The notes beneath the pieces were generated by a model. It was not told the DNA's origin, searched no databases, and was given only the letters and a program-made list of their open reading frames with translations. A DNA stretch of 38,798 nt. Origin: an uncultured Granulosicoccaceae bacterium (GTDB lineage: Bacteria; Pseudomonadota; Gammaproteobacteria; Granulosicoccales; Granulosicoccaceae). The position numbers and the translations under genes were made by a program. Location of the stretch: contig CALISD010000143.1 in assembly GCA_938041955.1 (NCBI GenBank), forward strand, positions 1 to 38,798, read 5' to 3'. This document shows, piece after piece, positions 26,712 to 35,054 of this stretch; the stretch's first letter is position 1; every line of letters starts with the position of its first letter.

Positions 26712-27601
26712 TGCCATCATCTGCTTCGAAAAGTGTACTCCGCTATCTTGTTTCAATATTTGTCGTCGCGGTATTTGTATTCCCGATTGCGTGGTTTGCA
26801 TTAACGTCAATAAAGCCAATATCGGCGGTCTTCAATAAAGACCGGGTGGTGGTCTTTGATTTTAAGCCGACATTTGACAATTATCGGGTAACGGTACTCG
26901 GTGGTGAAAAAGAGAACCTTGTGGGCGGGCAGAGCGCTTCTATGGGTACCAGCGGTAAAGGTGCTTATGACGGACGCGGCTCGATTATGTCCTCTCTTAT
27001 TATTGCAGTTTCATCGACGTTCTTAGCGACATTTCTAGCGTTGTTAGCAGCCTATGCGTTATCACGAATGAAATTCTGGGGGTCACAGGGGTATCTCAAC
27101 TGGGTTCTGTCTCAGCGATTTTTACCTCCTGTCGCCATCATTATTCCATTGGTTTTTATCTTCCATGATCTGGGTCTCAGAGATACTCATCTGGGGATTA
27201 TCATCGCACACACCTTAATCAATATTCCTATCGCCTTACTATTGCTCAAGTCTTTCTTTGACGATGTACCTATTGAGATTGATCAGGCCGCAATGATCGA
27301 TGGCGCAACGCGGTTTCAATGTTTTTATCTTGTGGTGTTACCGATGATCAGGGGTGGCATTGCGGCTACGGCAGTGTTGTGTTTTATATTTTCGTGGACA
27401 GAATTTATTCTGTCTTTGTTTCTAACGAACACGATTAGAACTATCCCTGTAAAGATTACCACCTTTGTGACTTCCACTGGATCAGAGTGGGGTTATATCT
27501 CGGCACTGGGAACAGCAGCAATCATCCCCGGGTTCATTTTCATACTCCTTGTGCAAAATCATCTGGTAAGGGGGCTGACAATGGGTGCCATAAAAGACTG
27601 A
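26711..27601 (+). CDS. ABC sugar/polyol transporter permease (MalG/UgpE-like)
   Basis: Second permease of the same importer, 296 residues with six predicted membrane segments. The docking loop is DQAAMIDGATRFQCFYLVVLP near residues 195-215. WFALTSIKP near residues 29-37 is typical of the MalG-like N-terminus. A periplasmic loop of about 45 residues (LGGEKENLVGG and following) separates the first two segments. It overlaps the upstream permease gene by one base; the binding-protein gene follows after 38 bases. Confidence 0.94.
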   Translation: MPSSASKSVLRYLVSIFVVAVFVFPIAWFALTSIKPISAVFNKDRVVVFDFKPTFDNYRVTVLGGEKENLVGGQSASMGTSGKGAYDGRGSIMSSLIIAVSSTFLATFLALLAAYALSRMKFWGSQGYLNWVLSQRFLPPVAIIIPLVFIFHDLGLRDTHLGIIIAHTLINIPIALLLLKSFFDDVPIEIDQAAMIDGATRFQCFYLVVLPMIRGGIAATAVLCFIFSWTEFILSLFLTNTIRTIPVKITTFVTSTGSEWGYISALGTAAIIPGFIFILLVQNHLVRGLTMGAIKD

Positions 27602-27639
27602 TGCTGTAAGCATCGATTACTTCAAATGAGGAAAAAGAA

Positions 27640-29163
27640 GTGAATTTTAAAAGATATCAAAAGCAAAGCTTTATCGTAGACAGCGCCAATGCGTATACAT
27701 CAGGTCGAATGTCAAAGCGTTCATTCTTAAAGAAGATGGGTGTGGCAGGGGTAGGGTTGTCTGCTTATTCGGCTGGTATGTTAGGGTCTTCGCGGCCCTT
27801 CTTTGGCAACATGGCGCATGCGGCTGAAAACACAACGCCACCCGATGTTGCCAACTTCCTGCGTGATGCGGGTAAGCCTTATGCAGGCACCACCATTCGC
27901 TATACGTCAGAGGCCACACCACCGACGAATATTTTAAATGAACTGAAAGGTGAATTTACTGAACTCACCGGTATCAATGTGGAAATAGAAATTGTACCGC
28001 TGGAGCAGGTACTGGCTAAAGCCACTCAAGACGTGCAAGGCCAGTTAGGCACCTACGATATTTATTATCTTGATCAGGCCTGGACTTCAACTTTTTCTCC
28101 GGACACCATAGACCCGGTTGAGTACTACGACTCAAACCCTGATCTTGCCATGCCCGGTTTTGATTTCGATGACTTTTCCAAGCCTTTGGTAGAGGGTATT
28201 TGCGAGTACGAAGGCAAGTGGATCGGGTTGCCGTTTGATATTCCTATTTTCACGTTAATGTATCGCAAAGATATACTGGAAAAGCACAGTATTGAAGTGC
28301 CTACTACCTATGAAGACTTCACTAAAGCGGTTGAGTTAATTACGGCTGCTGAAAAAGAAAATAATATCTACGGTACAGGCTTGCAGGCCAAGTCCGGGCA
28401 CTATTCACTTGAGTGTGATTGGACTCAGGCAGTATGGGGTCACGGTGGTTCTATCTTCGGTGCTGATAAAAACTTCTCTGGTAATGATGCGCAGGGGGTT
28501 GAAGGCCTTGAGTGGTACATGAACCTCCAGAAAAATGCTCCTGCAGCTTCTGTTACCTCTACCTGGGATGGTCAGTGGCAGATGGGTGCTTCAGGTCAGA
28601 TAGCAATGTGTCAAAGTTGGGCGGAATTCTTCCCGGGCTGGAATGCGGATGACTCAGAAGTCAAAGGCCTTTGGGAAATGACCAAGCCATTACAAGGACC
28701 TGCCTCTCTTAGATCACGTGATGATGTCGGGTTTGGTGAGATTCCAAACTGGGGTCATCAGGGCGGTTCCAGTATTGCGCTGTCCAGATACTCAAAGAAC
28801 CAGGAGGCTGCCTGGTTGTTCTTACAGTGGGCCTGTTCAAAAGACATCATGACCCGTTGTACGCTCGCAGGTGGCTTTGCACCGATGCGTGACTCTTCGT
28901 ATGTTGATCCGCGGATTGTTGAGAGAAAGGATCGTGTAGGTAGTGGTACAACGCGTCACCTTGACACCGTGAAGTGGACAATAGACAACGTCATGGCATC
29001 TGAGCCTGACGTGGCGATCTGGGCGGGGGTTGCGAACAACGAAATTCCGACTGAATTGGGTAAGTTGCTGACAGGCCAGGACTACGACGGCGATGCCAAG
29101 AAGTGTATGGACAAAATTGCCAAGCTGGTTGATGGCGTTGTTGATGAGGCAGAGTTGGGCTAG
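27640..29163 (+). CDS. ABC transporter extracellular solute-binding protein
   Basis: The periplasmic receptor of the CUT1-type importer. It has 507 residues, somewhat longer than the usual 400-450. The N-terminal SKRSFLKKMGVAG (residues 25-37) with a following hydrophobic stretch is a Tat-like signal with Lys-Arg in place of Arg-Arg; cleavage is likely after AHA near 61. The start is GTG with GAGGAAAAAG just ahead. Typical family 1 stretches are EFTELTGINVEIE, DIYYLDQAWT, LPFDIPIFTLMYRKDI, and GGSSIALSRYSKNQEAAWLFLQW near 375. The many Trp in the second half suit sugar or polyol stacking. It is placed third in the operon, with a strong hairpin behind it. Substrate unknown, presumably the compound broken down by the downstream enzymes. 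Confidence 0.94.
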   Translation: MNFKRYQKQSFIVDSANAYTSGRMSKRSFLKKMGVAGVGLSAYSAGMLGSSRPFFGNMAHAAENTTPPDVANFLRDAGKPYAGTTIRYTSEATPPTNILNELKGEFTELTGINVEIEIVPLEQVLAKATQDVQGQLGTYDIYYLDQAWTSTFSPDTIDPVEYYDSNPDLAMPGFDFDDFSKPLVEGICEYEGKWIGLPFDIPIFTLMYRKDILEKHSIEVPTTYEDFTKAVELITAAEKENNIYGTGLQAKSGHYSLECDWTQAVWGHGGSIFGADKNFSGNDAQGVEGLEWYMNLQKNAPAASVTSTWDGQWQMGASGQIAMCQSWAEFFPGWNADDSEVKGLWEMTKPLQGPASLRSRDDVGFGEIPNWGHQGGSSIALSRYSKNQEAAWLFLQWACSKDIMTRCTLAGGFAPMRDSSYVDPRIVERKDRVGSGTTRHLDTVKWTIDNVMASEPDVAIWAGVANNEIPTELGKLLTGQDYDGDAKKCMDKIAKLVDGVVDEAELG

Positions 29164-29177
29164 GTAGCATGCAAATT

Positions 29178-29208
29178 CACCCTGTCCCTTGAGGGCAGGG
29201 TGTTTTTT
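29178..29208 (+). terminator. Terminator-like hairpin after the binding-protein gene
   Basis: CACCCTG..CCC pairs with GGG.CAGGGTG (29178-29202) with a single irregularity, followed by six T. It looks like an intrinsic terminator within the operon and would reduce transcription into the ATPase and isomerase genes, giving excess binding protein. Confidence 0.8.
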
Positions 29209-29228
29209 GTAGATATTATGTTTATATG

Positions 29229-29254
29229 TTTCACCCCTTCATTGATGGGTGAAA
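29229..29254 (+). promoter_or_regulatory. Second stem-loop before the ATPase gene
   Basis: TTTCACCC, ten bases, GGGTGAAA: a perfect 8-bp stem about 40 bases before the ATPase start. It lies behind the terminator-like hairpin. It could be part of an attenuator, a protein-binding site or an mRNA-processing signal (inference). Confidence 0.5.
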
Positions 29255-29294
29255 TGGTCAACGCAATGTTAGTTCACCTGAAACCTGGAGTGTT

Positions 29295-30392
29295 ATGGCC
29301 TCAGTAAAAATATCCAAGCTCGAAAAACAATACGGTGCTGTCAAGGTTCTGCACAGCCTTAATCTTGAATTTGCAGATGGCAAGTTTGTTGTTCTATTAG
29401 GGCCATCAGGCTGTGGAAAATCCACACTGCTGCGTATGATCGCGGGTCTGGAATCAATATCTTCAGGTGATGTTTACTTTGATGATGTGCGAGTGAATGA
29501 TATTCATTCGAAAGACAGAAATGTTGCCATGGTTTTCCAGAACTATGCCTTGTATGCGCATATGAGTGTGCGTAAAAATATGGCCTTTTCCATGCGTCTT
29601 AAGAAGGTTGATAAAAAGATACAGGACGAAAAAGTCGCTTGGGCCTCGTCTATTCTGGGGCTGGATGATTATCTGGATCGATTGCCTAAAGAGCTCTCTG
29701 GCGGGCAACGCCAGCGAGTGGCCATGGGCCGTGCCATTGTTCGTGATCCGGATGTCTTTTTGTTTGATGAGCCGTTGTCGAATCTTGATGCGAAGCTTCG
29801 CGTGCAAATGCGGACCGAAATAAAAGATCTTCATCAGCGCCTTAAAACCACCACGGTGTATGTTACCCACGATCAAATAGAAGCCATGACAATGGCTGAT
29901 GAGGTGATCATTATGCGTGATGGTCGGATTGAACAAAGCGGTTCACCGATGGAAATATACGACCGGCCGGATAACCTGTTCGTGGCGCAGTTCATCGGAT
30001 CCCCTGGAATGAATATTATTGAATGCCAGGTCGCAGAGGATAGTGGTGTTTTGTATGCGGTACTTGATACTTTGTGCCTGCCACTGCCTGTCAATTCGAA
30101 TGTTTCACCAGGTCAGAAAATATATTACGGAATAAGGCCGGAGCACCTGATAGCGGCGAAAGCGCCTATGTCATTTGGAAGTAGTAGCGAGCGTTTAAAA
30201 ACGGAATCTGGTGTTGTGAGGGTAGTCGAGCCGACTGGTCCTGAAATACATGTGTATGCAAAGCTTGCAGGGCAAGACGTCTGCTCTATTTCCCGTGAGC
30301 GGATAATGTGGGCACCAGGCGATGAAATATTTTTACAGCCTGACCTCCAGCATGTGCATCTGTTTGATGGTGAGACCCAGATAGCGTTGTAA
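29295..30392 (+). CDS. ABC transporter ATP-binding protein (MalK/UgpC-like)
   Basis: The ATPase of the carbohydrate importer, 365 residues. All motifs are intact: Walker A GPSGCGKST at 36-44, Q-loop FQNYALY at 81-87, signature LSGGQRQR at 134-141, Walker B VFLFDEP at 154-160 with Glu159, and the switch His in VTHDQIEAM near 195-203. The C-terminal 130 residues form the TOBE/MalK regulatory domain (YYGIRPEHL near 276-284). GGAG precedes the ATG. It is separated from the binding-protein gene by 131 bases that contain two hairpins. The RpiB-like gene follows after 50 bases. Confidence 0.96.
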   Translation: MASVKISKLEKQYGAVKVLHSLNLEFADGKFVVLLGPSGCGKSTLLRMIAGLESISSGDVYFDDVRVNDIHSKDRNVAMVFQNYALYAHMSVRKNMAFSMRLKKVDKKIQDEKVAWASSILGLDDYLDRLPKELSGGQRQRVAMGRAIVRDPDVFLFDEPLSNLDAKLRVQMRTEIKDLHQRLKTTTVYVTHDQIEAMTMADEVIIMRDGRIEQSGSPMEIYDRPDNLFVAQFIGSPGMNIIECQVAEDSGVLYAVLDTLCLPLPVNSNVSPGQKIYYGIRPEHLIAAKAPMSFGSSSERLKTESGVVRVVEPTGPEIHVYAKLAGQDVCSISRERIMWAPGDEIFLQPDLQHVHLFDGETQIAL

Positions 30393-30442
30393 AAAGTGGC
30401 GTTGTGGCAGGTGTGTTTAATCAGATTTGAAGCGGAGGATCG

Positions 30443-30895
30443 ATGAAGATTGCAATTGCAGGGGACAGTGCAGGAGAAGGCCTCGCTAAACAGCTCTCGC
30501 AGCATTTATCCGAAGAGTATGATGTGTCTGAAGTTTCCCACTCTCCGTCAGGGCCCGATACTTTTTATGCCAATTTGGCCGATCGCGTGGCGTCAGAAGT
30601 GATTGCCGGCGAGTTTGATCGTGCAATATTGGTCTGTGGTACGGGTATCGGCGTATCGATAGCAGCCAATAAAGTGCCGGGTATTCGTGCTGCTCTGTGT
30701 CATGATTGTTATTCTGCGCAACGTGCAGCACTCTCAAATAACGCACAGATTATTACTATGGGAGCGCGTGTGGTGGGTGCTGAGCTTGCTAAGCTTATTG
30801 CCGAAACATTTTTGCAAGAGTCTTTTGATGAGCACGGTCGCTCGGCATCCAACGTCAATGCCATCACCGAGGTTGATCGAAAATATAATCGCTAG
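30443..30895 (+). CDS. RpiB/LacAB-family sugar-phosphate isomerase
   Basis: An aldose-ketose phosphate isomerase of the RpiB fold, 150 residues. The catalytic Cys is Cys65 in [13 protein letters not shown] (65-77), as in RpiB. Two family positions are changed. The usual SDHAG near the N-terminus is GDSAG (7-11), so its His is Ser9. The usual HND segment after the YSAR-like region is LSNNA (97-101). Such changes are met in paralogues that act on substrates other than ribose-5-phosphate, for example the tetrulose-4-phosphate isomerases of erythritol and threitol catabolism (family knowledge). It is the last gene of the ABC importer operon, so a catabolic role is likely. It is convergent with the GpsA-like gene. 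Confidence 0.88.
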   Translation: MKIAIAGDSAGEGLAKQLSQHLSEEYDVSEVSHSPSGPDTFYANLADRVASEVIAGEFDRAILVCGTGIGVSIAANKVPGIRAALCHDCYSAQRAALSNNAQIITMGARVVGAELAKLIAETFLQESFDEHGRSASNVNAITEVDRKYNR

Positions 30896-30897
30896 CG

Positions 30898-31050
30898 GGC
30901 TGTGAGGGAAGTTCGGTAACAAACTTTTCACAGCCACAGTGGTCAGAGCAAGGCGGAAAATGCAGGCATAGCAGGGTCTATGTCGAATTTTTCTAACGCC
31001 GCTATAGCGGTTGCGGCGAAGATAAAGTGTTACCGAACTTCCAAACAGCC
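30898..31050. repeat. 153-bp palindromic element between convergent genes
   Basis: The ends are inverted repeats of about 23 bases: GGCTGT then GAAGTTCGGTAACA on the left (30898-30921), and the complement, TGTTACCGAACTTCC then ACAGCC, on the right (31028-31050). Inside lie CATAG..CTATG (near 30967-30983) and CCGCTATAGCGG (31002-31013), each able to form a small hairpin. It starts three bases after the isomerase stop and ends 23 bases before the stop of the opposing gene. It can act as a bidirectional transcript end and looks like a dispersed intergenic repeat; no other copy is in the window. Confidence 0.75.
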
Positions 31051-31073
31051 CACTGGCTGTTAAAGAACTTTTT

Positions 31074-32150
31074 CTAACCCGGCAACAGAGTAAAGTCGAA
31101 TTCGAAGAGCCCGCCAGTGTTAATGCACTCGAGTATGGCGAGTGTTAGTGGTATTTCTTCAGCATGAAGTTTTTCTGTCTCGAAGGCTGCAATAACGGCA
31201 GAATGGATTTGTCTTCCTGTATCGACACCTTCTACCGTAACATCCAGCATTTGATTATCAAGTACTGTTGATAGATTGTGCCCTTGACCCAGATAGGTGC
31301 CAAGTCGGCTATTTCTTCCACCGCCAACAGTCACATGTAAATCACCCATACCTGCCAGATCAAAGGCTATGATATCTCGTTGTGATTCTTTCGTCTGTGG
31401 GTCATTGCCGGAGATCCATTCACTTAACAAACGCAATTCTATTACCGCCTGATTAAACAAAGCGGCCACCGGATTTTTTGCATAGGTGTCGGCCAGCAGA
31501 TGTGAGCCGAGCATTGCACTAACACCAATGCATAAGAAGTTTTTTAACGCAGCACAAGCTTCCAGCTGTACCACGTCGGTTGTGGTTTTTATACGATAAG
31601 TATCGGTTTGAAAGGCATCGCGTAGCGTGTCGCAGGACTGAATGTTGTGTGATCCGAAAATAACCCGTGTCGGCACTCCCAGCGCTAACTCACGTGCAAT
31701 GCACGGCCCGCCAATGCCGACGAGTTTATTGGCGTCAAATTGTAATGCCTTTGGAAGCGTGTGTGCATAGGTGAGCGGTGGATGATTAGGTATCGGGTTG
31801 GCTATCAGGCCCTTAGTCACCAGGCTGAACAGCTTTGGGCTGGCGTTTGCGGCCTTTATTTTTTCTATTACCCAATTGATACCGGCACTACTGACACCAA
31901 TTATAATAACGTCTGCCGACTGCAATGTGGCGGCATCACACTCGTCATTTTTTATGGCGATAATTCCGCCGGGGTAATCTACATCGAGTGTCGGGTGGTA
32001 ACGCGATGAGTTGATTGAATCGATGATTGCATCGTCAAGAGGCGATCCCACCAGAGTGACTTCGTTAGTGTCTGCCTCGTTAGATTGTGATGCGGCGGTT
32101 ATACAGAGGGAGCTTCCCATTACCCCCGCACCCAGCATTAGTATTTTCAT
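31074..32150 (-). CDS. GpsA-like NAD(P)-dependent polyol-phosphate dehydrogenase
   Basis: Member of the NAD-dependent glycerol-3-phosphate dehydrogenase family, 358 residues. The Rossmann loop is GAGVMG at 7-12; VTKG at 111-114, GGPCIARELALGVPT at 147-161, the catalytic-Lys segment ALKNF with Lys203, MGDLHVTVGGGRNSRLG at 268-284 with Asp270 and Arg282 all follow the GpsA order. It is the last gene of the minus-strand operon, after the kinase and the glycerol-1-phosphate-dehydrogenase-like gene, so it probably oxidises the phosphorylated polyol or ketose made there and does not serve lipid synthesis (inference). Sequence is more diverged than housekeeping GpsA, for instance the His-less GGGRN stretch. 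True glycerol-3-phosphate activity cannot be excluded. Confidence 0.8.
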   Translation of the reverse strand: MKILMLGAGVMGSSLCITAASQSNEADTNEVTLVGSPLDDAIIDSINSSRYHPTLDVDYPGGIIAIKNDECDAATLQSADVIIIGVSSAGINWVIEKIKAANASPKLFSLVTKGLIANPIPNHPPLTYAHTLPKALQFDANKLVGIGGPCIARELALGVPTRVIFGSHNIQSCDTLRDAFQTDTYRIKTTTDVVQLEACAALKNFLCIGVSAMLGSHLLADTYAKNPVAALFNQAVIELRLLSEWISGNDPQTKESQRDIIAFDLAGMGDLHVTVGGGRNSRLGTYLGQGHNLSTVLDNQMLDVTVEGVDTGRQIHSAVIAAFETEKLHAEEIPLTLAILECINTGGLFEFDFTLLPG

Positions 32151-32205
32151 TATCGTCGCTCAGGCGCTCGCGTAGTTTTCTGTGAAAATATTTACCTGTT
32201 CAAGC

Positions 32206-33522
32206 TCAGACGGGCAGTGAGGCTGTAATCGATTCCAGTCCAGCACTGTCGTCGACGATATCGAGCATGCTGAATCTGTCTCGAATAAACCGTGCCCCTT
32301 GAACCGCCTCAAGATAAAAATCTTTGTCGAGCTCAAGATCGGTAGCGGTGATCTGGCAACCAGCTGCCTGCATTGAGCTTCTCAATTCTTTATAGGGCAG
32401 CATGACGGCCCCGAGTGTTGATCTAATGCTGTCCCAGTCGTCTGCAAACCTTAGGTTAAGCGCATCCGCACTTTTTTCTGTCAGTGCTTTGATTTTGGTT
32501 TGTTCAATCATGTTGTCGCTGATTTTAGAGCCAAAGCGTTGCAGCAAAGATGATTCAGGGATATGAGTGGCATGCATTAATGGAGGTGTACTGCTATTCA
32601 AAACGCTATTTTGCAAATGAGACATGGTGATAGTCGCCACACCGACCTGCTCACCATGTGAGCTACGTGGGTGCCTGTCTCCTGCAAACATATCGATGTA
32701 GTGTGATATTTGATGTTCCGCCATACTGCCGCTGTGGGTGGTATTGGTGAATCTTGTACCCAACCCCATAATGGCCGAGATTCGAGTCAGCATACCAAGC
32801 GCATTGACGTCTCCTGATAGCATTTGATCAGCGCATTCGATCATCCCCGGCTCGTCGTAGGCGAGTAGTGTGTAGGGTGTGTCGGTATACGGTGTATCGA
32901 ATAATATATGTGACATCAGCCAATCCACTTGTGCTGTGGTTCGACAAATTACATCGGCAAAAGCGGCAGAGATAAGCCTTGGCGGGCAGGCGCTTAGTAC
33001 GGACAGATCAAAAAATATTCCCTCGGCACCGCGACATGAAATAGATCTCTTAAAGCCGTCAAAGGACACCGATGCCGTGCCTGTGGTAAATGCATTCATT
33101 GGAGAAGTCGCAAACACCGAGTAGGGTTTGTCATCAAGGAAGCAGGCGTATTTAACACTGTCATTGATGGTTCCTGAGCCGACGGCGATCAGTACTTGTG
33201 CATCGGCGGTTGCGGCTCGTACCTCTGCTACGCCAATATCGGAGCACTGCGCTGTCTTCCAGATGAATTCAGAAATTTGATTGCTGTTATCTTTACTTAA
33301 GGCGTTAAAAATCCGCTGGCCGAACGCTTCGTGTGTGAAGGGGTCGGAGACAATGGTAATTCGTTTGTTTTGATAGAGCTTTGCGATCAGTTCGGCTTCT
33401 TCTCCATCCAGTGACTCTTTGATAACGATATTTTTTATACCGATATCGTACTGAGTGCCGGAACCGGGTTCACGCCAGGTGCCATCGACAAGTTCTTGAA
33501 GTACACCGGTATGGTCGGTCAT
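32206..33522 (-). CDS. Iron/zinc-containing alcohol dehydrogenase, sn-glycerol-1-phosphate dehydrogenase (AraM/EgsA)-like
   Basis: A 438-residue dehydroquinate-synthase-like fold enzyme. The dinucleotide motif is GSGTIND at 115-121. The three metal ligands are in place: Asp190 (AAFADVICRTTAQVDW), His270 (SGSMAEH) and His289 (SSHGEQVGVA). In this family the substrate is sn-glycerol-1-phosphate or dihydroxyacetone phosphate; distant members act on other phosphorylated polyols (family knowledge). It overlaps the upstream kinase gene by four bases (ATGA), so it very likely works on the product of that kinase. The substrate-contact segment TSPMNAFTTGTASVS near 139-153 differs from the usual PTAASTDA-type sequence, hinting at an altered substrate. 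Length is slightly above AraM (about 394-400). Confidence 0.85.
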   Translation of the reverse strand: MTDHTGVLQELVDGTWREPGSGTQYDIGIKNIVIKESLDGEEAELIAKLYQNKRITIVSDPFTHEAFGQRIFNALSKDNSNQISEFIWKTAQCSDIGVAEVRAATADAQVLIAVGSGTINDSVKYACFLDDKPYSVFATSPMNAFTTGTASVSFDGFKRSISCRGAEGIFFDLSVLSACPPRLISAAFADVICRTTAQVDWLMSHILFDTPYTDTPYTLLAYDEPGMIECADQMLSGDVNALGMLTRISAIMGLGTRFTNTTHSGSMAEHQISHYIDMFAGDRHPRSSHGEQVGVATITMSHLQNSVLNSSTPPLMHATHIPESSLLQRFGSKISDNMIEQTKIKALTEKSADALNLRFADDWDSIRSTLGAVMLPYKELRSSMQAAGCQITATDLELDKDFYLEAVQGARFIRDRFSMLDIVDDSAGLESITASLPV

Positions 33523-35051
33523 GTGGTTATTTTCTGCTTTGCTGAAAATGCGAGCATTTCACGATTCAGATCTGCTGTAGCGTGGAACAACTTGCGATAG
33601 ATTGCCAGTAGCTCGGAGTAGCTACTTAGCATATCGGGGTCAGGCATCACTGCGGTCGTTTCGCCTGTCATTGCTGCGGCCGCGTCGTTGATGCTGGTAA
33701 ACCAGCCGGCACCAAAGGCGGCAATCATTCCTGCCCCCAGTGCAGATGCTTCTATGGTGGAGCTGACATGTACAGGCTTGCCGGAGGCATCGGCGAGCAT
33801 TTGCCGCCAGAGTGGACTGTTAGCCCCTCCGCCAATGGCTATAAAGTGGCTGACCGGTTGTTGAGCTGCGCGTTCCATATCGGTAACGCCCATTATCTGA
33901 TCAATGGTAATGGCTTCGAGTATGGCGTGATAAATATGCGCTGCTGTATGACTGCCGCTCAAGCCCAATATTACCCCGCGCGCTGAGGTATCCCAGTGCG
34001 GGTTCATCACGCCGGAAAAGTAGGGCTGTACGAGTAAGCCATCTGAGCCGATCGGAATGTCGCAAGCTGCTTTTTCAAGCGCCTCAAATACATCACTGTC
34101 TGCTTTTTCATGGGCGACAAACTGATCAACAAACCAGTTGATTAAAAAGGCCCCTGAACGCAGACAACTTTCGTAGATGTACCCGTCGCCCTGCGCGGCA
34201 AGTTCTGTTCGCCATGCGCGATTGTAGTGATAGTGAGGTGACCAGATACCGCACACTACAGCAGTGCCCAGGTTGATGTAGGCACGATCAGGGATTGTAC
34301 AGTTGGTGCCGAGTCCGGCACATTGTCCATCGCCACCGGCCGCAAAAACAGGTGTGTTTTCAGCCAGTCCGGTGAGTTGTGCGACTTCATCGAGTATCGT
34401 CCCGAGCTGTGTTCCCGGTGCATGTAGTTCAGGCAATCGAGAGGGTTCAAGAGCCAGGGCCTCAAGCAGGGGCTGCGACCAGGTTTTTGTTTCCATGTCG
34501 ACAATACCCATCGGGTCGGCACTTATCCAGCCGGTACGATAGTGGCCGCCGCAAAGCTTCTGAACCAGGTAGGCCTGCACGTCTACAAACGATGCAGTGT
34601 TTTTCCATGCCGCCGGTTCGTGTTTTTGCAGCCACAGAAATCTGTAAAGACCGGGCGTGATATCTGGCGGTCGACCGGTAATTCGATGAATATTTTCACT
34701 ACCGAAGAGCTCTGAAAACTCTGCCACCTCATCACGGTTGCGTTCATCAAGCCACACGATGGCAGGGTAACTTGGCTCTCCGTGTTGATCGAGGAATGCC
34801 AGTGTCTCGCGTTGATTTGAAATGGCTAAGCCTTCAACATCACTGGCGTCAATCTGACTAACGCAGGCCTTGAGTGCAACGGTGGCGGCTGACCACCAAT
34901 CTGCCGGGTTTTGCTCAAAGCAATCGATGCGTGGATTGTCCATTGGAATGTCGGCACGACCTTCGGCCACCACTGCGCCTTCGCGATTCCAGGCTATTGC
35001 TTTGGTGCTTTGGGTTGAGCTGTCTAATCCTATGACTACAGGCTCTCCCAT
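33519..35051 (-). CDS. FGGY-family carbohydrate kinase (xylulokinase-like)
   Basis: An ATP-dependent sugar or polyol kinase of 510 residues. The N-terminal phosphate loop is GLDSSTQSTKA at 8-18, EQNPADWW near 46-53 matches the xylulokinase-like subgroup, and NQRETLAFLD near 79-88 is the substrate-contact region. GGDGQCAGLG near 239-248 contains the catalytic Asp, and GGGANSPLWRQMLAD near 405-419 is the adenosine site. Xylulose, erythrulose, ribulose or a C4-C5 polyol are possible substrates; sequence alone does not decide. It is translationally coupled to the dehydrogenase downstream (four-base overlap) and starts three bases after the SDR stop, so the four-gene operon is transcribed together. 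Confidence 0.92.
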   Translation of the reverse strand: MGEPVVIGLDSSTQSTKAIAWNREGAVVAEGRADIPMDNPRIDCFEQNPADWWSAATVALKACVSQIDASDVEGLAISNQRETLAFLDQHGEPSYPAIVWLDERNRDEVAEFSELFGSENIHRITGRPPDITPGLYRFLWLQKHEPAAWKNTASFVDVQAYLVQKLCGGHYRTGWISADPMGIVDMETKTWSQPLLEALALEPSRLPELHAPGTQLGTILDEVAQLTGLAENTPVFAAGGDGQCAGLGTNCTIPDRAYINLGTAVVCGIWSPHYHYNRAWRTELAAQGDGYIYESCLRSGAFLINWFVDQFVAHEKADSDVFEALEKAACDIPIGSDGLLVQPYFSGVMNPHWDTSARGVILGLSGSHTAAHIYHAILEAITIDQIMGVTDMERAAQQPVSHFIAIGGGANSPLWRQMLADASGKPVHVSSTIEASALGAGMIAAFGAGWFTSINDAAAAMTGETTAVMPDPDMLSSYSELLAIYRKLFHATADLNREMLAFSAKQKITT

Positions 35052-35054
35052 TAA

